Notes under the pieces: model-generated
The model's input: only the letters and a program-made list of their open reading frames with translations
Databases searched by the model: none
Told to the model about the DNA's origin: nothing
Shown here: positions 1 through 5,226 of the stretch, one piece after another
Layout: each line of letters begins with the position of its first letter
Numbering within the stretch: the first letter of the stretch is position 1
NCBI GenBank assembly: GCA_049654905.1
Contig: JBASIS010000288.1
Span: forward strand, 1-5,226
Source: M0108 sp049654905
Lineage (GTDB): Bacteria; Pseudomonadota; Gammaproteobacteria; Chromatiales; Chromatiaceae
Reading direction: 5' to 3'
DNA length: 5,226 nucleotides
Translations under genes and position numbers: made by a program

Positions 1-531
1 GCCCTGGGTCTTTTCGGCGACGTAATCGGGCAGATAGCTGGTGCGGTAGCCGAAGACGGAATCCCGGGCGAACTCGGTCTCCGCGGTGGGTACGGGCTGG
101 CCATTGACCATCAGGTAATGGATGGAATCGCGGGTGATGCGCCCGCCCTCGAAAAAGGCCGGGGTGAGGAAGTGGGCATCGAAGGGCCCCAGTTCCTCCG
201 CCATGACGTCGGTCTCCACCGGGTAGTGGCCACGCAGGGTGGAGTCGGAACGGCTGACGAAGAGGGGATGGAGTTCCCGCCCCTCGCGCGCCCTAGCCTG
301 GGCGTCGGCGGCCAGGGCCAGCTTGAGGTTATGGCAGGCCTCGCGGGTGACCGCCGCCGCCTGCTCGGCGCCCATGGCGCGGCTGTTCGTCAGGATAAAG
401 AGCAGTGGCGAGGCATCGGCCAGGCCCTGGCGCAGGGTCTCGACATCCCAACGGGTCAGGAGCAGGCAGCCGTGGACCGTCTGTGAACCCGTGGGGTCGT
501 CGTCGAGAACTATGATTTTGGTTTCTGGCAT
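1..531 (-). CDS. Four-carbon acid sugar kinase, DUF1537 family (N-terminal part, cut by window edge)
   Basis: Translating the minus strand from the ATG at 531-529 gives 177 codons open to the window edge; the C-terminal part lies outside. The sequence shows LDDDPTGSQTVHG (residues 9-21), FILTNSRA (45-52), SRSDSTLRGHYPVE (93-106) and PAFFEGGRIT (124-133). This is the characteristic order of the N-terminal substrate-binding domain of the DUF1537 / four-carbon acid sugar kinase family (OtnK, DtnK, YgbK). Family members phosphorylate D-threonate, L-threonate or D-erythronate with ATP in the cytoplasm; the ATP-binding half would be in the missing C-terminal domain. The start is firm: the next upstream in-frame triplets hold no ATG/GTG/TTG before a stop at 570-568, and the motif begins at once after the ATG, as in relatives. 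The Shine-Dalgarno is weak. It lies 88 bp downstream of the ThDP enzyme gene on the same strand and is probably co-transcribed. The exact substrate cannot be read from this part. Confidence 0.9.
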   Translation of the reverse strand, partial: MPETKIIVLDDDPTGSQTVHGCLLLTRWDVETLRQGLADASPLLFILTNSRAMGAEQAAAVTREACHNLKLALAADAQARAREGRELHPLFVSRSDSTLRGHYPVETDVMAEELGPFDAHFLTPAFFEGGRITRDSIHYLMVNGQPVPTAETEFARDSVFGYRTSYLPDYVAEKTQG

Positions 532-561
532 CGTGTGGCTCGCGGACAGATTCAGGCCGGA

Positions 562-587
562 GTCGGGTTAGGCTGCGCTAACCCGAC
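562..587. repeat. Perfect 10-bp palindrome, dispersed REP-like element or intercistronic hairpin
   Basis: GTCGGGTTAG (562-571), a six-base loop GCTGCG, and CTAACCCGAC (578-587) form a perfect 10-bp stem between the ThDP enzyme stop and the kinase start. CTA follows the right arm, so the right side reads GCGCTAACCCGACCTA. From memory, this sequence type recurs many times in gammaproteobacterial and other environmental genomes as a dispersed intergenic palindrome; I cannot check this here. No T-run follows the stem in the direction of transcription, so it is not a classical intrinsic terminator. A stem of this kind could still stabilise the 3' end of the upstream mRNA or reduce read-through into the kinase gene. 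Confidence 0.7.
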
Positions 588-619
588 CTAGGGAAATACC
601 GGTTATTTTTGAACCCTGA

Positions 620-2887
620 TCAGGACCGCAGGGCCTTGACCCGCGCCACCATGCGCTCGGCGGTGATGCCATTGAAGTCCATGATCTCCGCCGGGCTGGC
701 GGTGGTCTCGCCGCGCTTCCAGGCAAAGGTGTCGCGCTGGGTGGCGCGGCTGCGCAGCAGCACCGGCTCCAGGGCGGCGGAGGGGCCACCGCTCACGGCC
801 AGCAGGACGTCGCCGTCGAAGAAGGCGTTGAAGTGGTCGTCGTCCATGAAGGCGTTGTCGGGCTCGGACACCGTCTCCCAGGCGACATCGCTGGGACGAT
901 AGAGGCGGCGCGGATTGACCACGGCGACGATGCGCACGGCCCAGCCGGCGGCTTCGAGCTGATCCTTGGCCTCGAAGACGGGCAAATAGACCATGTCGCC
1001 GGTGACGGCGAAGACCACCCTACCCTTGTTGCCGTTCTTGCCCTTTTTGCCCTTGCCGCCCTTCTTGCCGGACTTGCCGGGCTGGGTCTCGTAGAGAGTC
1101 GCCGCGCCCTTGGCCACCGCGTCGTGGGCCTGGGCCAGACTCAGGTACACCGGCAGGGGCGATTTGGAGGCGATGATCACCATGCCCTTGTTAAAGCTCT
1201 GGGTGGCGTACTCATAGGCGGCCTGGATGGCGTTGGCGTCCGGTGGAAACAGCATATAGAGGTTGCCGTTGCGCATCTGAGCGGCAAAGTAGTTTTCGAT
1301 CTCCGGGCGCTGGTGGGTCCAGCCGTTGCGGCCCTGCTCCAGGGCGCCGGCGGTGAACATGCAGACGACGGACGGCGTCTTGCGGCGCAGCTCGGCCATG
1401 GCCTGGGTCACGGTCTGGACGATGGGCCAGCCGTTGATGGCGAAGCTCTCGTAGGACAGCCAGAGGGCGCGGGAGCCAAACAGGCTCAGGCCGGCGGCGA
1501 GGCCGGCGCAGGCGTCCTCGTTGAGGGGCTCGTACACCTGGCCGGTCGGCTCCTGGTTGTAGAGGGGGTCCGGGGTCGGGTGGCGGATCTTGAGGGCGTC
1601 GTTGATGTTCTTCATCGCCGAGGCCTCGTTGCCGTCGGCGTTGGTGACCACGAAGCGCGGGTCCCGCTGGCCCACCCAGGCCGCCAGGGCGCCCAGGGCG
1701 GTGGCGGGCACGGCCTTGTCGCCCGGGGTGAAGGCCTGGCCGGGGAAGGCGCCCAGGGGGGCCAGGTCCAGCACGAACTCCGTCACCGCCGTCTTGACGG
1801 CGGGGCCGCCACCGGCGCGGACAAAGTTCTCCCGCACCAAGGCCCAGGCGGCGGGTGGCAGGGCGCGGCGTTGCAGGCCCTCGATGATATGAGGGGCATC
1901 CAGGGTGTCGGCCGGGTAGAGGTTATGGGACTTGGCGCCCAGGGTATGGACGCCGGTACCCTTTAACTGCTTGAGAATGAAGGCCGTCAGCTTGCCTGAG
2001 AAGGCGCTCGCGGCGGCCCGCTCGACACCCGCCAGTACCGCTTGGGCAAAGGCCAGGCGCTGGCCCTGCGAAAAACGGCTGGAATCGACATAGGCGGCCT
2101 CCTGACCGCTATCGTCGAAGTCCTTGGCGTCCACCAGCACCACCTCCGCGAAGCCATGGCCCCGCCAGTAGGCCAGCATCTCGTCGTTGGTCAGGCGGGA
2201 GACCATGGAATGGTGCTCCTGGCTGTAACCATTCCAGATGAGGGTCGGCAGGAAGTTGGTGACCTGGGGGTAGGCGGTATGGAAATGCATCATGGCATTG
2301 AGCACATAGGGCTCGCCCATGCCACCGTCGCCGATGGTCACCGGGAAAAGCTTGTCCGGATGCAGCAGGGCGCCGGCCATGGCGAAGTGCTGACCCTGGC
2401 CCAGGGGGCCGGCGGGGGCCAGGAGGCCCGGGATGGCGCCGGAGAGATGGCCCAGCAGGCCATGCTTTTCCCGGAAGCGCGCCATCATGTCCGTCAGGGT
2501 GCGGATGCCCATCTCCTCCAGGGAGGTATCCAGGAACATGGCGCTGTAGAAACCGGGGGCGTGGTGGCCGACCTCGGTGACGATATTGGTGTGGCCCAGC
2601 ATCACCAGGGCGGCATAGGCCTCGGCGCTGGAGGCGAAGCCACCGGGGTGGCCGGAGCCCTTGGAGCCGCACACCTGCAGGGTGACATAGCGCAGGGCAT
2701 CGGCCATCAGGAGGGTCTGATAGGCGGCCTCCGCGTCCACCTGGGCAATGCGGCCAGTATCCGCCCCCACCGCCGGCGCGGCGGCATGGGTCTCAAAGCC
2801 CGGCCAGGGCTCGCCAAAGTGCTGCATGCCCGCGCAGAAGTCTGGGGCGGCCTGGTCTGGGGTGGTCTCGGTGGCGGTAGCCTGCAT
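620..2887 (-). CDS. Thiamine-diphosphate enzyme of the transketolase/phosphoketolase superfamily
   Basis: A 755-residue cytoplasmic enzyme. The N-terminal PP domain (about 50-330) has GSKGSGHPGG (74-83), a transketolase-like PAGPLGQGQ (158-166), and the ThDP/metal motif IGDGGMGEP (185-193) ending with N219 in IWNGY. The Pyr domain (about 400-580) has PLNEDACAG (454-462), in which E457 aligns with the cofactor-activating glutamate of phosphoketolases (LSEH.C.G). It is followed by YESF (479-482), GWTHQRPE (522-529; compare GFSHQDPG) and FPPDAN (547-552; compare YLPPDAN). The C-terminal domain (about 623-755) follows a Lys/Gly linker. The second half resembles phosphoketolase, but the canonical phosphoketolase EGGELGY and GDGEAETGP motifs are replaced by transketolase-like sequence. 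It is therefore probably not a standard Xfp. The likely substrates are ketose phosphates such as xylulose 5-phosphate; the reaction (cleavage, ketol transfer or, as some database names I recall suggest, 3-epimerisation) is unresolved. The ATG has a strong GAGGAG site. It is divergent from an IclR regulator and upstream of an acid sugar kinase. Confidence 0.85.
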   Translation of the reverse strand: MQATATETTPDQAAPDFCAGMQHFGEPWPGFETHAAAPAVGADTGRIAQVDAEAAYQTLLMADALRYVTLQVCGSKGSGHPGGFASSAEAYAALVMLGHTNIVTEVGHHAPGFYSAMFLDTSLEEMGIRTLTDMMARFREKHGLLGHLSGAIPGLLAPAGPLGQGQHFAMAGALLHPDKLFPVTIGDGGMGEPYVLNAMMHFHTAYPQVTNFLPTLIWNGYSQEHHSMVSRLTNDEMLAYWRGHGFAEVVLVDAKDFDDSGQEAAYVDSSRFSQGQRLAFAQAVLAGVERAAASAFSGKLTAFILKQLKGTGVHTLGAKSHNLYPADTLDAPHIIEGLQRRALPPAAWALVRENFVRAGGGPAVKTAVTEFVLDLAPLGAFPGQAFTPGDKAVPATALGALAAWVGQRDPRFVVTNADGNEASAMKNINDALKIRHPTPDPLYNQEPTGQVYEPLNEDACAGLAAGLSLFGSRALWLSYESFAINGWPIVQTVTQAMAELRRKTPSVVCMFTAGALEQGRNGWTHQRPEIENYFAAQMRNGNLYMLFPPDANAIQAAYEYATQSFNKGMVIIASKSPLPVYLSLAQAHDAVAKGAATLYETQPGKSGKKGGKGKKGKNGNKGRVVFAVTGDMVYLPVFEAKDQLEAAGWAVRIVAVVNPRRLYRPSDVAWETVSEPDNAFMDDDHFNAFFDGDVLLAVSGGPSAALEPVLLRSRATQRDTFAWKRGETTASPAEIMDFNGITAERMVARVKALRS
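1022..1078 (-). repeat. Lys/Gly-rich low-complexity linker coded by a TTGCC-type repeat
   Basis: Residues 604-622 of the ThDP enzyme are almost entirely Lys and Gly, with single Ser and two Asn. On the plus strand this reads as six recurrences of TTGCC spaced mostly 6-12 bases apart between 1029 and 1078. The tract joins the Pyr domain to the C-terminal domain, immediately before the strand RVVFAVTG. All spacings keep the reading frame. It is probably a slippage-expanded, flexible, basic surface loop rather than part of the active site. Relatives I know have a short non-repetitive linker here. Confidence 0.75.
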
Positions 2888-2894
2888 GGGGGAA

Positions 2895-2900
2895 CTCCTC
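2895..2900 (-). promoter_or_regulatory. Ribosome binding site of the ThDP enzyme gene
   Basis: On the minus strand GAGGAG lies seven bases before the ATG at 2887-2885. It is the only strong Shine-Dalgarno in the window and fixes this start; the other genes here have weak or no such site. This suggests high translation of the enzyme relative to its divergent regulator. Confidence 0.8.
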
Positions 2901-2916
2901 GGGATGACGAATGGGC

Positions 2917-2946
2917 TTGATCTAACTTTACACCGGGCGCTATAAT
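2917..2946 (+). promoter_or_regulatory. Candidate sigma-70 promoter of the IclR regulator gene
   Basis: TTGATC (2917-2922) and a perfect TATAAT (2941-2946) are separated by 18 bases. Transcription would start near 2953, giving a leader of about 26 bases before the ATG at 2979. The -10 box abuts the first ATTTCACAAT half-site, so binding there could give autoregulation, as is common for IclR proteins. The assignment rests on consensus matching in an AT-rich island in otherwise GC-rich DNA. Confidence 0.6.
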
Positions 2947-2980
2947 TTCACAATACGTAATAGATTTCATAATGTGAAAT
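2945..2980. promoter_or_regulatory. Three-half-site operator, probable IclR-family binding region
   Basis: ATTTCACAAT (2945-2954) is repeated directly as ATTTCATAAT (2964-2973; nine of ten identical, offset 19 bp, about two helical turns). It is repeated in inverted orientation as ATTTCACATT on the minus strand (2980-2971). The outer arms ATTTCACA/TGTGAAAT form a perfect 8-bp inverted repeat with a 20-bp gap; the inner pair ATTTCA-TAATG-TGAAAT is a tight palindrome. A palindrome plus one extra direct repeat is the operator layout known for PcaU/PobR of the IclR family. Binding by the adjacent regulator is inferred from location and layout only. Confidence 0.6.
2950..2978 (-). promoter_or_regulatory. 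Candidate sigma-70 promoter of the ThDP enzyme-kinase unit
   Basis: On the minus strand TTCACA (2978-2973, five of six matches to TTGACA) and TATTGT (2955-2950, four of six to TATAAT) are 17 bases apart. The start would be near 2943, leaving a leader of about 56 bases that carries the GAGGAG site. The box pair lies wholly within the half-site cluster, so a bound regulator would cover it. It faces the regulator promoter, and polymerases on the two promoters would occlude or collide with each other. Confidence 0.5.
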
Positions 2981-3770
2981 GAATAGCCCAACACCTCGCC
3001 AACCCAGCACCACCCCCAGCCACCGGATTCAGGTCATAGACCGCCTGGCCGCCCTCCTGAATGCCCTCGCCAGCAATGGCGGCGGCGCCAGCCTCAAGGT
3101 GCTCTCCGCCGAGACGGGCCTGCACCCCTCCACCGCCTTCCGCATCCTGGCGGCGGCCACGGAGAATGGCCTCATCGAGCGCAACGAGACAGGCCACTAC
3201 GGCTTTGGCGGCCAGCTCGCCGGCTGGGCCGCCTGCCGCCAGGGCGGCGAGGACCTTCGCGCCCTGGCCCGGCCCGTCATGGCCTGGTTGCGGGACCAGG
3301 TCGAGGAAACCGTCAACCTGACCGAGCGCGAGGGAGATGAAGTCGTCTATATCGAAAGGGCCACCCCCCAGCGCATGATGCGCGTCGAGCAGCTCATCGG
3401 CAGCCGGGCGCCCCTGCATGTAACGGCGGTGGGCAAGCTGATGCTGGGCAGCGCCGGCCAGGCGGCGGTCCAGGACTACGCCGCCCGCACCGGCCTGACC
3501 GCCTACACCGAGCACACCCTGACCCGCTGGGAGGAACTCTGGCGCCAGGCCAGCCAGGACCTGGCGGCCGGTTACGCCCTCGACAACGAAGAGGCCGAGA
3601 TCGGCGTCGGCTGCATTGGCGTTCTGGTGCGCGACCCGGCGGGCGAGCCCTTGGTGGGGCTGTCCATCTCCGCGCCCATCGAGCGGCGCCGGGATGCCTG
3701 GATCGGCCTCATCCAGGAGGCCGCCCGCCGCATCACGGAGCGCATCGCCCAGCAGCGGGGCGCGCGCTAA
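2979..3770 (+). CDS. IclR-family transcriptional regulator
   Basis: A 263-residue protein, the usual length for the family. The N-terminal winged helix-turn-helix spans about 15-78, with the recognition region LSAETGLHPSTAFRILAAA (42-60) and the wing NETGHYGFG (69-77). The effector-binding domain (about 95-260) has VNLTERE (112-118), the hallmark PLHVTAVGKLML (145-156), GYALDNEEAEIGVGCIGV (198-215) and GLSISAP (227-233). IclR proteins bind small carbon compounds and usually control an adjacent catabolic operon, here presumably the ThDP enzyme and acid sugar kinase. The ATG at 2979 is the only usable start: the next in-frame Met is residue 101, beyond the DNA-binding domain. It has no clear Shine-Dalgarno. 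A start-stop ATGTGA lies just upstream (2972-2977). The ligand is unknown; a phosphorylated sugar or four-carbon acid is a guess from context. Confidence 0.93.
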   Translation: MNSPTPRQPSTTPSHRIQVIDRLAALLNALASNGGGASLKVLSAETGLHPSTAFRILAAATENGLIERNETGHYGFGGQLAGWAACRQGGEDLRALARPVMAWLRDQVEETVNLTEREGDEVVYIERATPQRMMRVEQLIGSRAPLHVTAVGKLMLGSAGQAAVQDYAARTGLTAYTEHTLTRWEELWRQASQDLAAGYALDNEEAEIGVGCIGVLVRDPAGEPLVGLSISAPIERRRDAWIGLIQEAARRITERIAQQRGAR

Positions 3771-3864
3771 CGCCACAGCGGGAATGGCCAGGACCGCCCG
3801 CTATGTCATACTTGCCGCTCCTCGTGCCTCCTCGCCCAACCTACACCCCCCACCGGTCCGCCTC

Positions 3865-4851
3865 ATGAATTACGCCCTGCGCAAACGCATCCTCGTCACC
3901 GGCGGCGCCGGCTTCCTGGGCAGCCACCTCTGCGAACGCCTCCTCGCCGACGGCCATGACGTCATCTGCGTCGATAATTTCTTCACCGGCACCAAGGACA
4001 ACATCGCCCACCTGCTCGATAACCCCTACTTCGAGCTGATGCGCCACGACGTCACCTTCCCCCTTTACGTGGAGGTGGACGAGATCTACAACCTGGCCTG
4101 CCCGGCCTCGCCCATTCATTACCAGTACGACCCGGTCCAGACCACCAAGACCAGCGTCCACGGCGCCATCAACATGCTCGGCCTGGCCAAACGGGTCAAG
4201 GCCAAGATCTTTCAGGCCTCCACCAGCGAGGTCTATGGCGACCCCGCCATCCACCCCCAGCCGGAGCACTACTGGGGCAACGTCAACCCCATCGGCCCCC
4301 GCTCCTGCTACGACGAGGGCAAACGCTGCGCCGAGACCCTTTTTTGCGACTACCGCCGCCAGCACGGCCTGCGCATCAAGGTGGCCCGCATCTTCAACAC
4401 CTACGGCCCACGCATGCACCCCAACGACGGCCGCGTCGTCTCCAACTTCATCATCCAGGCCCTGCGCAACCAGCCCATCACCCTCTACGGCGACGGCAGC
4501 CAGACCCGCTCCTTCTGCTATGTGGACGATCTCATCGAGGGCTTCGTCCGCCTCATGAACAGCCCCGACGACCTGGCCGGCCCCATTAATCTCGGCAACC
4601 CTGGCGAATTCAGCATGATCGAGTTGGCCGAGACCATCCGCGACCTGACCGGCTCCCATTCACCCCTCATCCACGAGCCCCTGCCCCAGGACGATCCCCG
4701 CCAGCGCCAACCGGATATCACCCAGGCCAAAACCCACCTGGGCTGGGAGCCCAGGATCCCCCTGCGCGAGGGCCTTAAACCCACCATCGCCTATTTCGAA
4801 GCCTTACTACGCCGGCCCCTTGCGGCACCCGCTGCGAGTCCCACCATCTAG
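3865..4851 (+). CDS. uxs: UDP-glucuronate decarboxylase (UDP-xylose synthase), extended SDR family
   Basis: A 328-residue NAD-dependent enzyme that converts UDP-glucuronate to UDP-xylose and CO2, a sugar donor for extracellular polysaccharide or LPS. The Rossmann motif TGGAGFLGS (12-20) and the acidic end of strand two, VDNF (36-39), bind NAD. ASTSEVYGDP (118-127), with T120 and E122, and SCYDEGKR (147-154), with Y149 and K153, form the catalytic set; RSCYDEGKR is typical of UXS rather than of dTDP-glucose dehydratase or UDP-galactose epimerase. Further signatures are ACPASPIHYQ (78-87), ARIFNTYGPRM (174-184), GDGSQTRSFCYVDDLIEG (262-279 region) and the C-terminal PDITQAK...LGWEP. Length and motifs are complete. 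The reading frame is open farther upstream (an ATG at 3784), but that extension is low-complexity and the family starts just before KRILVTGG, so I chose 3865, although no good ribosome site is visible. It precedes a polysaccharide-export permease gene. Confidence 0.93.
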   Translation: MNYALRKRILVTGGAGFLGSHLCERLLADGHDVICVDNFFTGTKDNIAHLLDNPYFELMRHDVTFPLYVEVDEIYNLACPASPIHYQYDPVQTTKTSVHGAINMLGLAKRVKAKIFQASTSEVYGDPAIHPQPEHYWGNVNPIGPRSCYDEGKRCAETLFCDYRRQHGLRIKVARIFNTYGPRMHPNDGRVVSNFIIQALRNQPITLYGDGSQTRSFCYVDDLIEGFVRLMNSPDDLAGPINLGNPGEFSMIELAETIRDLTGSHSPLIHEPLPQDDPRQRQPDITQAKTHLGWEPRIPLREGLKPTIAYFEALLRRPLAAPAASPTI

Positions 4852-5060
4852 GCAACCCGAAAACCGAACCCAGGACGGACTTCCCCCACCAAAAATGCCG
4901 ATGAAGACAACCCATGCAGCCCTTATGCTGAAGCCCTGCCCCCGCCGAGCGATGACTAAAGCAGCAGGCGCGGCCCCCTATCGCCATACCCCGCAAAGAC
5001 AGGGTAGGGCGGTAGCGTATTTGCCTTTTAACCTTTAGCCCCAGACCTGCTGTTTCCCGC
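4852..5060 (+). other. Intergenic region between decarboxylase and export permease
   Basis: 209 bp without a credible gene. The open frames across it are short, lack a ribosome site and show no recognisable protein. It carries a strong imperfect hairpin in its right half, then a T/A-richer stretch (5018-5037) just before the permease. No convincing promoter hexamer pair was found, so it is unclear whether the permease has its own promoter or is read from the decarboxylase. Confidence 0.5.
4978..5015 (+). terminator. Strong imperfect stem-loop, possible terminator after the decarboxylase gene
   Basis: CTATCGCCATACCC (4978-4991) pairs with GGGTAGGGCGGTAG (5002-5015): fourteen positions, one A-G mismatch and one G-U pair, around a ten-base loop. 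The tail CGTATTTGCCTTTT is U-rich but interrupted, so it is an imperfect intrinsic terminator. It lies 126 bases after the decarboxylase stop and 45 bases before the permease start. It could alternatively be a 5' leader structure of the export genes or an attenuator. The structure is seen directly; the function is inferred. Confidence 0.45.
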
Positions 5061-5226
5061 ATGCCCTCCCACCCCGTCCTCCCCGAAGCCGACTGGACCC
5101 AAATCATCCAGCCCCAGGATCGCCTCTTCGATCTCAAACTACGCGAACTCTGGCACTACCGCGACCTCATCGTCCTCTTTGTCCGGCGTGACTTCGTCTC
5201 CCAATACAAGCAAACCATCCTGGGCC
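5061..5226 (+). CDS. ABC-2 type polysaccharide/lipopolysaccharide export permease (N-terminal part, cut by window edge)
   Basis: From ATG 5061 the frame runs open to the window end (55 codons plus one base). After a hydrophilic start, LFDLKLRELWHYRDLIVLF (residues 23-41) and VRRDFVSQYKQTILG (42-56 region) match the cytoplasmic N-terminal amphipathic segment that precedes the first membrane helix in Wzm/KpsM/TagG-type permeases (typical pattern LWxYRDLI.LFV.RDF...YKQT.LGP). These proteins form, with a Wzt-like ATPase, the inner-membrane exporter of O-antigen or capsule chains. All membrane segments lie beyond the window. No Shine-Dalgarno is evident, but no other in-frame start exists back to a stop at 5013-5015. 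Its place after a UDP-xylose synthase gene fits a surface-polysaccharide cluster. A Wzt-type ATPase gene would be expected next; that is an inference. Confidence 0.88.
   Translation, partial: MPSHPVLPEADWTQIIQPQDRLFDLKLRELWHYRDLIVLFVRRDFVSQYKQTILG

Noticed and set aside
1022..1078. TTGCC repeat considered as a CRISPR or regulatory iteron array
   Set aside because: It is irregular, keeps the reading frame and codes for a Lys/Gly linker inside an intact enzyme gene.
833..1966. Long plus-strand open frame (377 codons) antisense to the ThDP enzyme gene
   Set aside because: The translation is Gly/Ala/Val/His-rich with no recognisable domain. It lies opposite a gene with clear motifs throughout, as expected of GC-rich codon shadows.
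2042..2920. Plus-strand open frame of 292 codons antisense to the start of the ThDP enzyme gene
   Set aside because: Low-complexity shadow of the opposite strand that also crosses the regulatory region; no domain or ribosome site.
2967..3776. Minus-strand open frame opposite the IclR gene
   Set aside because: It mirrors the whole regulator gene and has shadow-like composition, while the plus strand encodes full IclR motifs.
3616..3864. Upstream extension of the UDP-xylose synthase frame into the IclR gene
   Set aside because: The extra 83 residues are out-of-frame IclR sequence plus Pro/Ala-rich linker; the family begins just before the NAD-binding motif.
3841..4659. Minus-strand open frame of 272 codons opposite the UDP-xylose synthase gene
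   Set aside because: Val/Ala/Gly-rich shadow; the plus strand has complete SDR motifs.
4852..4861. CAACCCGA fragment considered as a second copy of the GTCGGGTTAG palindrome
   Set aside because: Only a short partial match with no second arm.
4820..5038. 72-codon open frame across the right intergenic region
   Set aside because: It overlaps the end of the decarboxylase gene and the hairpin, lacks a ribosome site and resembles no protein I know.

Overview
The window looks like a high-GC proteobacterial chromosome fragment. Coding is strongly biased to G/C-ending codons. A GTCGGGTTAG...CTAACCCGAC palindrome of the kind I recall as dispersed in gammaproteobacterial genomes (for example purple sulfur bacteria) lies between two genes. 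A gammaproteobacterium such as a Chromatiales member is my best guess, but no gene here fixes the taxon.

There are two modules. The left module (1-3770) looks like a small carbohydrate or acid-sugar catabolic unit. On the minus strand, a 755-residue thiamine-diphosphate enzyme of the transketolase/phosphoketolase superfamily (620-2887) is followed 88 bp later by the first 177 codons of a four-carbon acid sugar kinase (DUF1537 family, 1-531), which runs off the left edge. The gap between them holds the palindrome. Divergent from the enzyme gene is an IclR-family regulator (2979-3770). The 91-bp AT-rich gap between enzyme and regulator holds one candidate promoter for each gene, and the two promoters face each other. 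Three 10-bp ATTTCA(C/T)A(A/T)T half-sites, two in direct and one in inverted orientation, overlap both promoters. This layout resembles the three-repeat operators described for the IclR-family regulators PcaU/PobR and suggests local, ligand-controlled expression of the catabolic unit and of the regulator itself.

The right module (3865-5226) is on the plus strand and belongs to surface-polysaccharide synthesis. It has a complete UDP-glucuronate decarboxylase (UDP-xylose synthase, 328 residues), a 209-bp gap with a strong imperfect hairpin, and the first 55 codons of an ABC-2 polysaccharide-export permease (Wzm-like) cut by the right edge. The regulator and the decarboxylase face the same way, but nothing links their functions.

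The most interesting items are the non-canonical ThDP enzyme paired with an acid sugar kinase, its Lys/Gly repeat linker, and the three-half-site operator. No RNA gene, insertion sequence or CRISPR array was seen.
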